Source: an uncultured Brachyspira sp.
Lineage (GTDB): Bacteria > Spirochaetota > Brachyspiria > Brachyspirales > Brachyspiraceae
Length of the DNA: 64,000 bases
Assembly: GCF_944388875.1 (NCBI RefSeq)
Contig: NZ_CALXKQ010000001.1
Span: forward strand, 424,199-488,198
Direction: 5' to 3'
Positions 64,000-64,000 of this stretch are shown piece after piece (within the stretch, counting starts at the first letter, position 1; each line of letters begins with the position of its first letter). The notes under the pieces are model-generated. The model worked only from the letters and a program-made list of their open reading frames with translations, did no database searches and was not told the origin of the DNA. The translations under genes were made by a program, and so were the position numbers.

Positions 64000-64000
64000 A

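Noticed and set aside
1..64000. CRISPR array, prophage or IS element
   Set aside because: No regularly spaced repeat array, cas gene, transposase, integrase or phage structural gene was seen. The repeats found are short, few and irregular.

Overview
The window is AT-rich, with Asn/Ile/Lys-heavy proteins. Its gene content is typical of a spirochaete, most likely Brachyspira: trans-2-enoyl-CoA reductase (FabV/Ter type), PilZ and CheW genes, many lipoproteins, beta-barrel surface proteins, BspA-type leucine-rich repeats, and a spirochaete-like RpoB carrying Asn at the rifampicin position. The genus call is inference from protein character; no 16S rRNA gene is present. Ribosome-binding sites (GGAG/GAGG) and sigma70-type promoters (TTGACA-N16/17-TATAAT) are well conserved. 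Several starts were moved to the ATG that follows a good Shine-Dalgarno.

Left edge (1-3670): a two-gene Hachiman anti-phage cassette (hamA nuclease, hamB helicase, 8-bp overlap), flanked by short repeats and a hairpin-rich spacer. 3.67-15.3 kb: housekeeping and metabolic genes, mostly minus strand: ileS, a broken small gene, a P1-family peptidase, an SSS symporter with a 36-residue companion gene, a GH57 glucan-branching enzyme, a Fur/PerR regulator, a ComFB-domain protein, holA and a stand-alone HIRAN protein. 15.5-23.3 kb: a plus-strand cell-envelope island of ten genes built by tandem duplication: two paralogous lipoproteins, four outer-membrane beta-barrel candidates and four LRR lipoproteins sharing N- and C-terminal signatures. 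23.4-26 kb: phosphoglucomutase and hisA.

26.1-27.7 kb: an SMC/OLD-like ATPase followed 2 bp later by a small TOPRIM protein. This is a plausible second defence module and the best candidate for something little described. 28-37 kb: leuS, an alcohol-acetyltransferase-like gene with a disrupted start plus a DUF6320-like partner, recG, a PilZ protein, 5-formyl-THF cyclo-ligase, cheW and tRNA-Ala(GGC). 37.4-44 kb: an NhaC antiporter, an unusual coiled-coil/J-domain plus VWA gene pair, fabV/ter, a DUF2905 protein and a TrkA/KtrA RCK protein. 44-52.7 kb: an ankyrin lipoprotein, an orphan PTS IIC-like membrane protein, sdaAA/sdaAB, a TPR-like secreted protein, map, bactofilin, an FkbM methyltransferase and a TDT transporter.

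52.8-64 kb: the classical minus-strand tRNA-Trp - secE - nusG - rplK - rplA - rplJ - rplL - rpoB - rpoC cluster, closed by a clear terminator. A dispersed CCGCACG/CGTGCGG repeat occurs next to both putative defence loci and once more at 43.1 kb.
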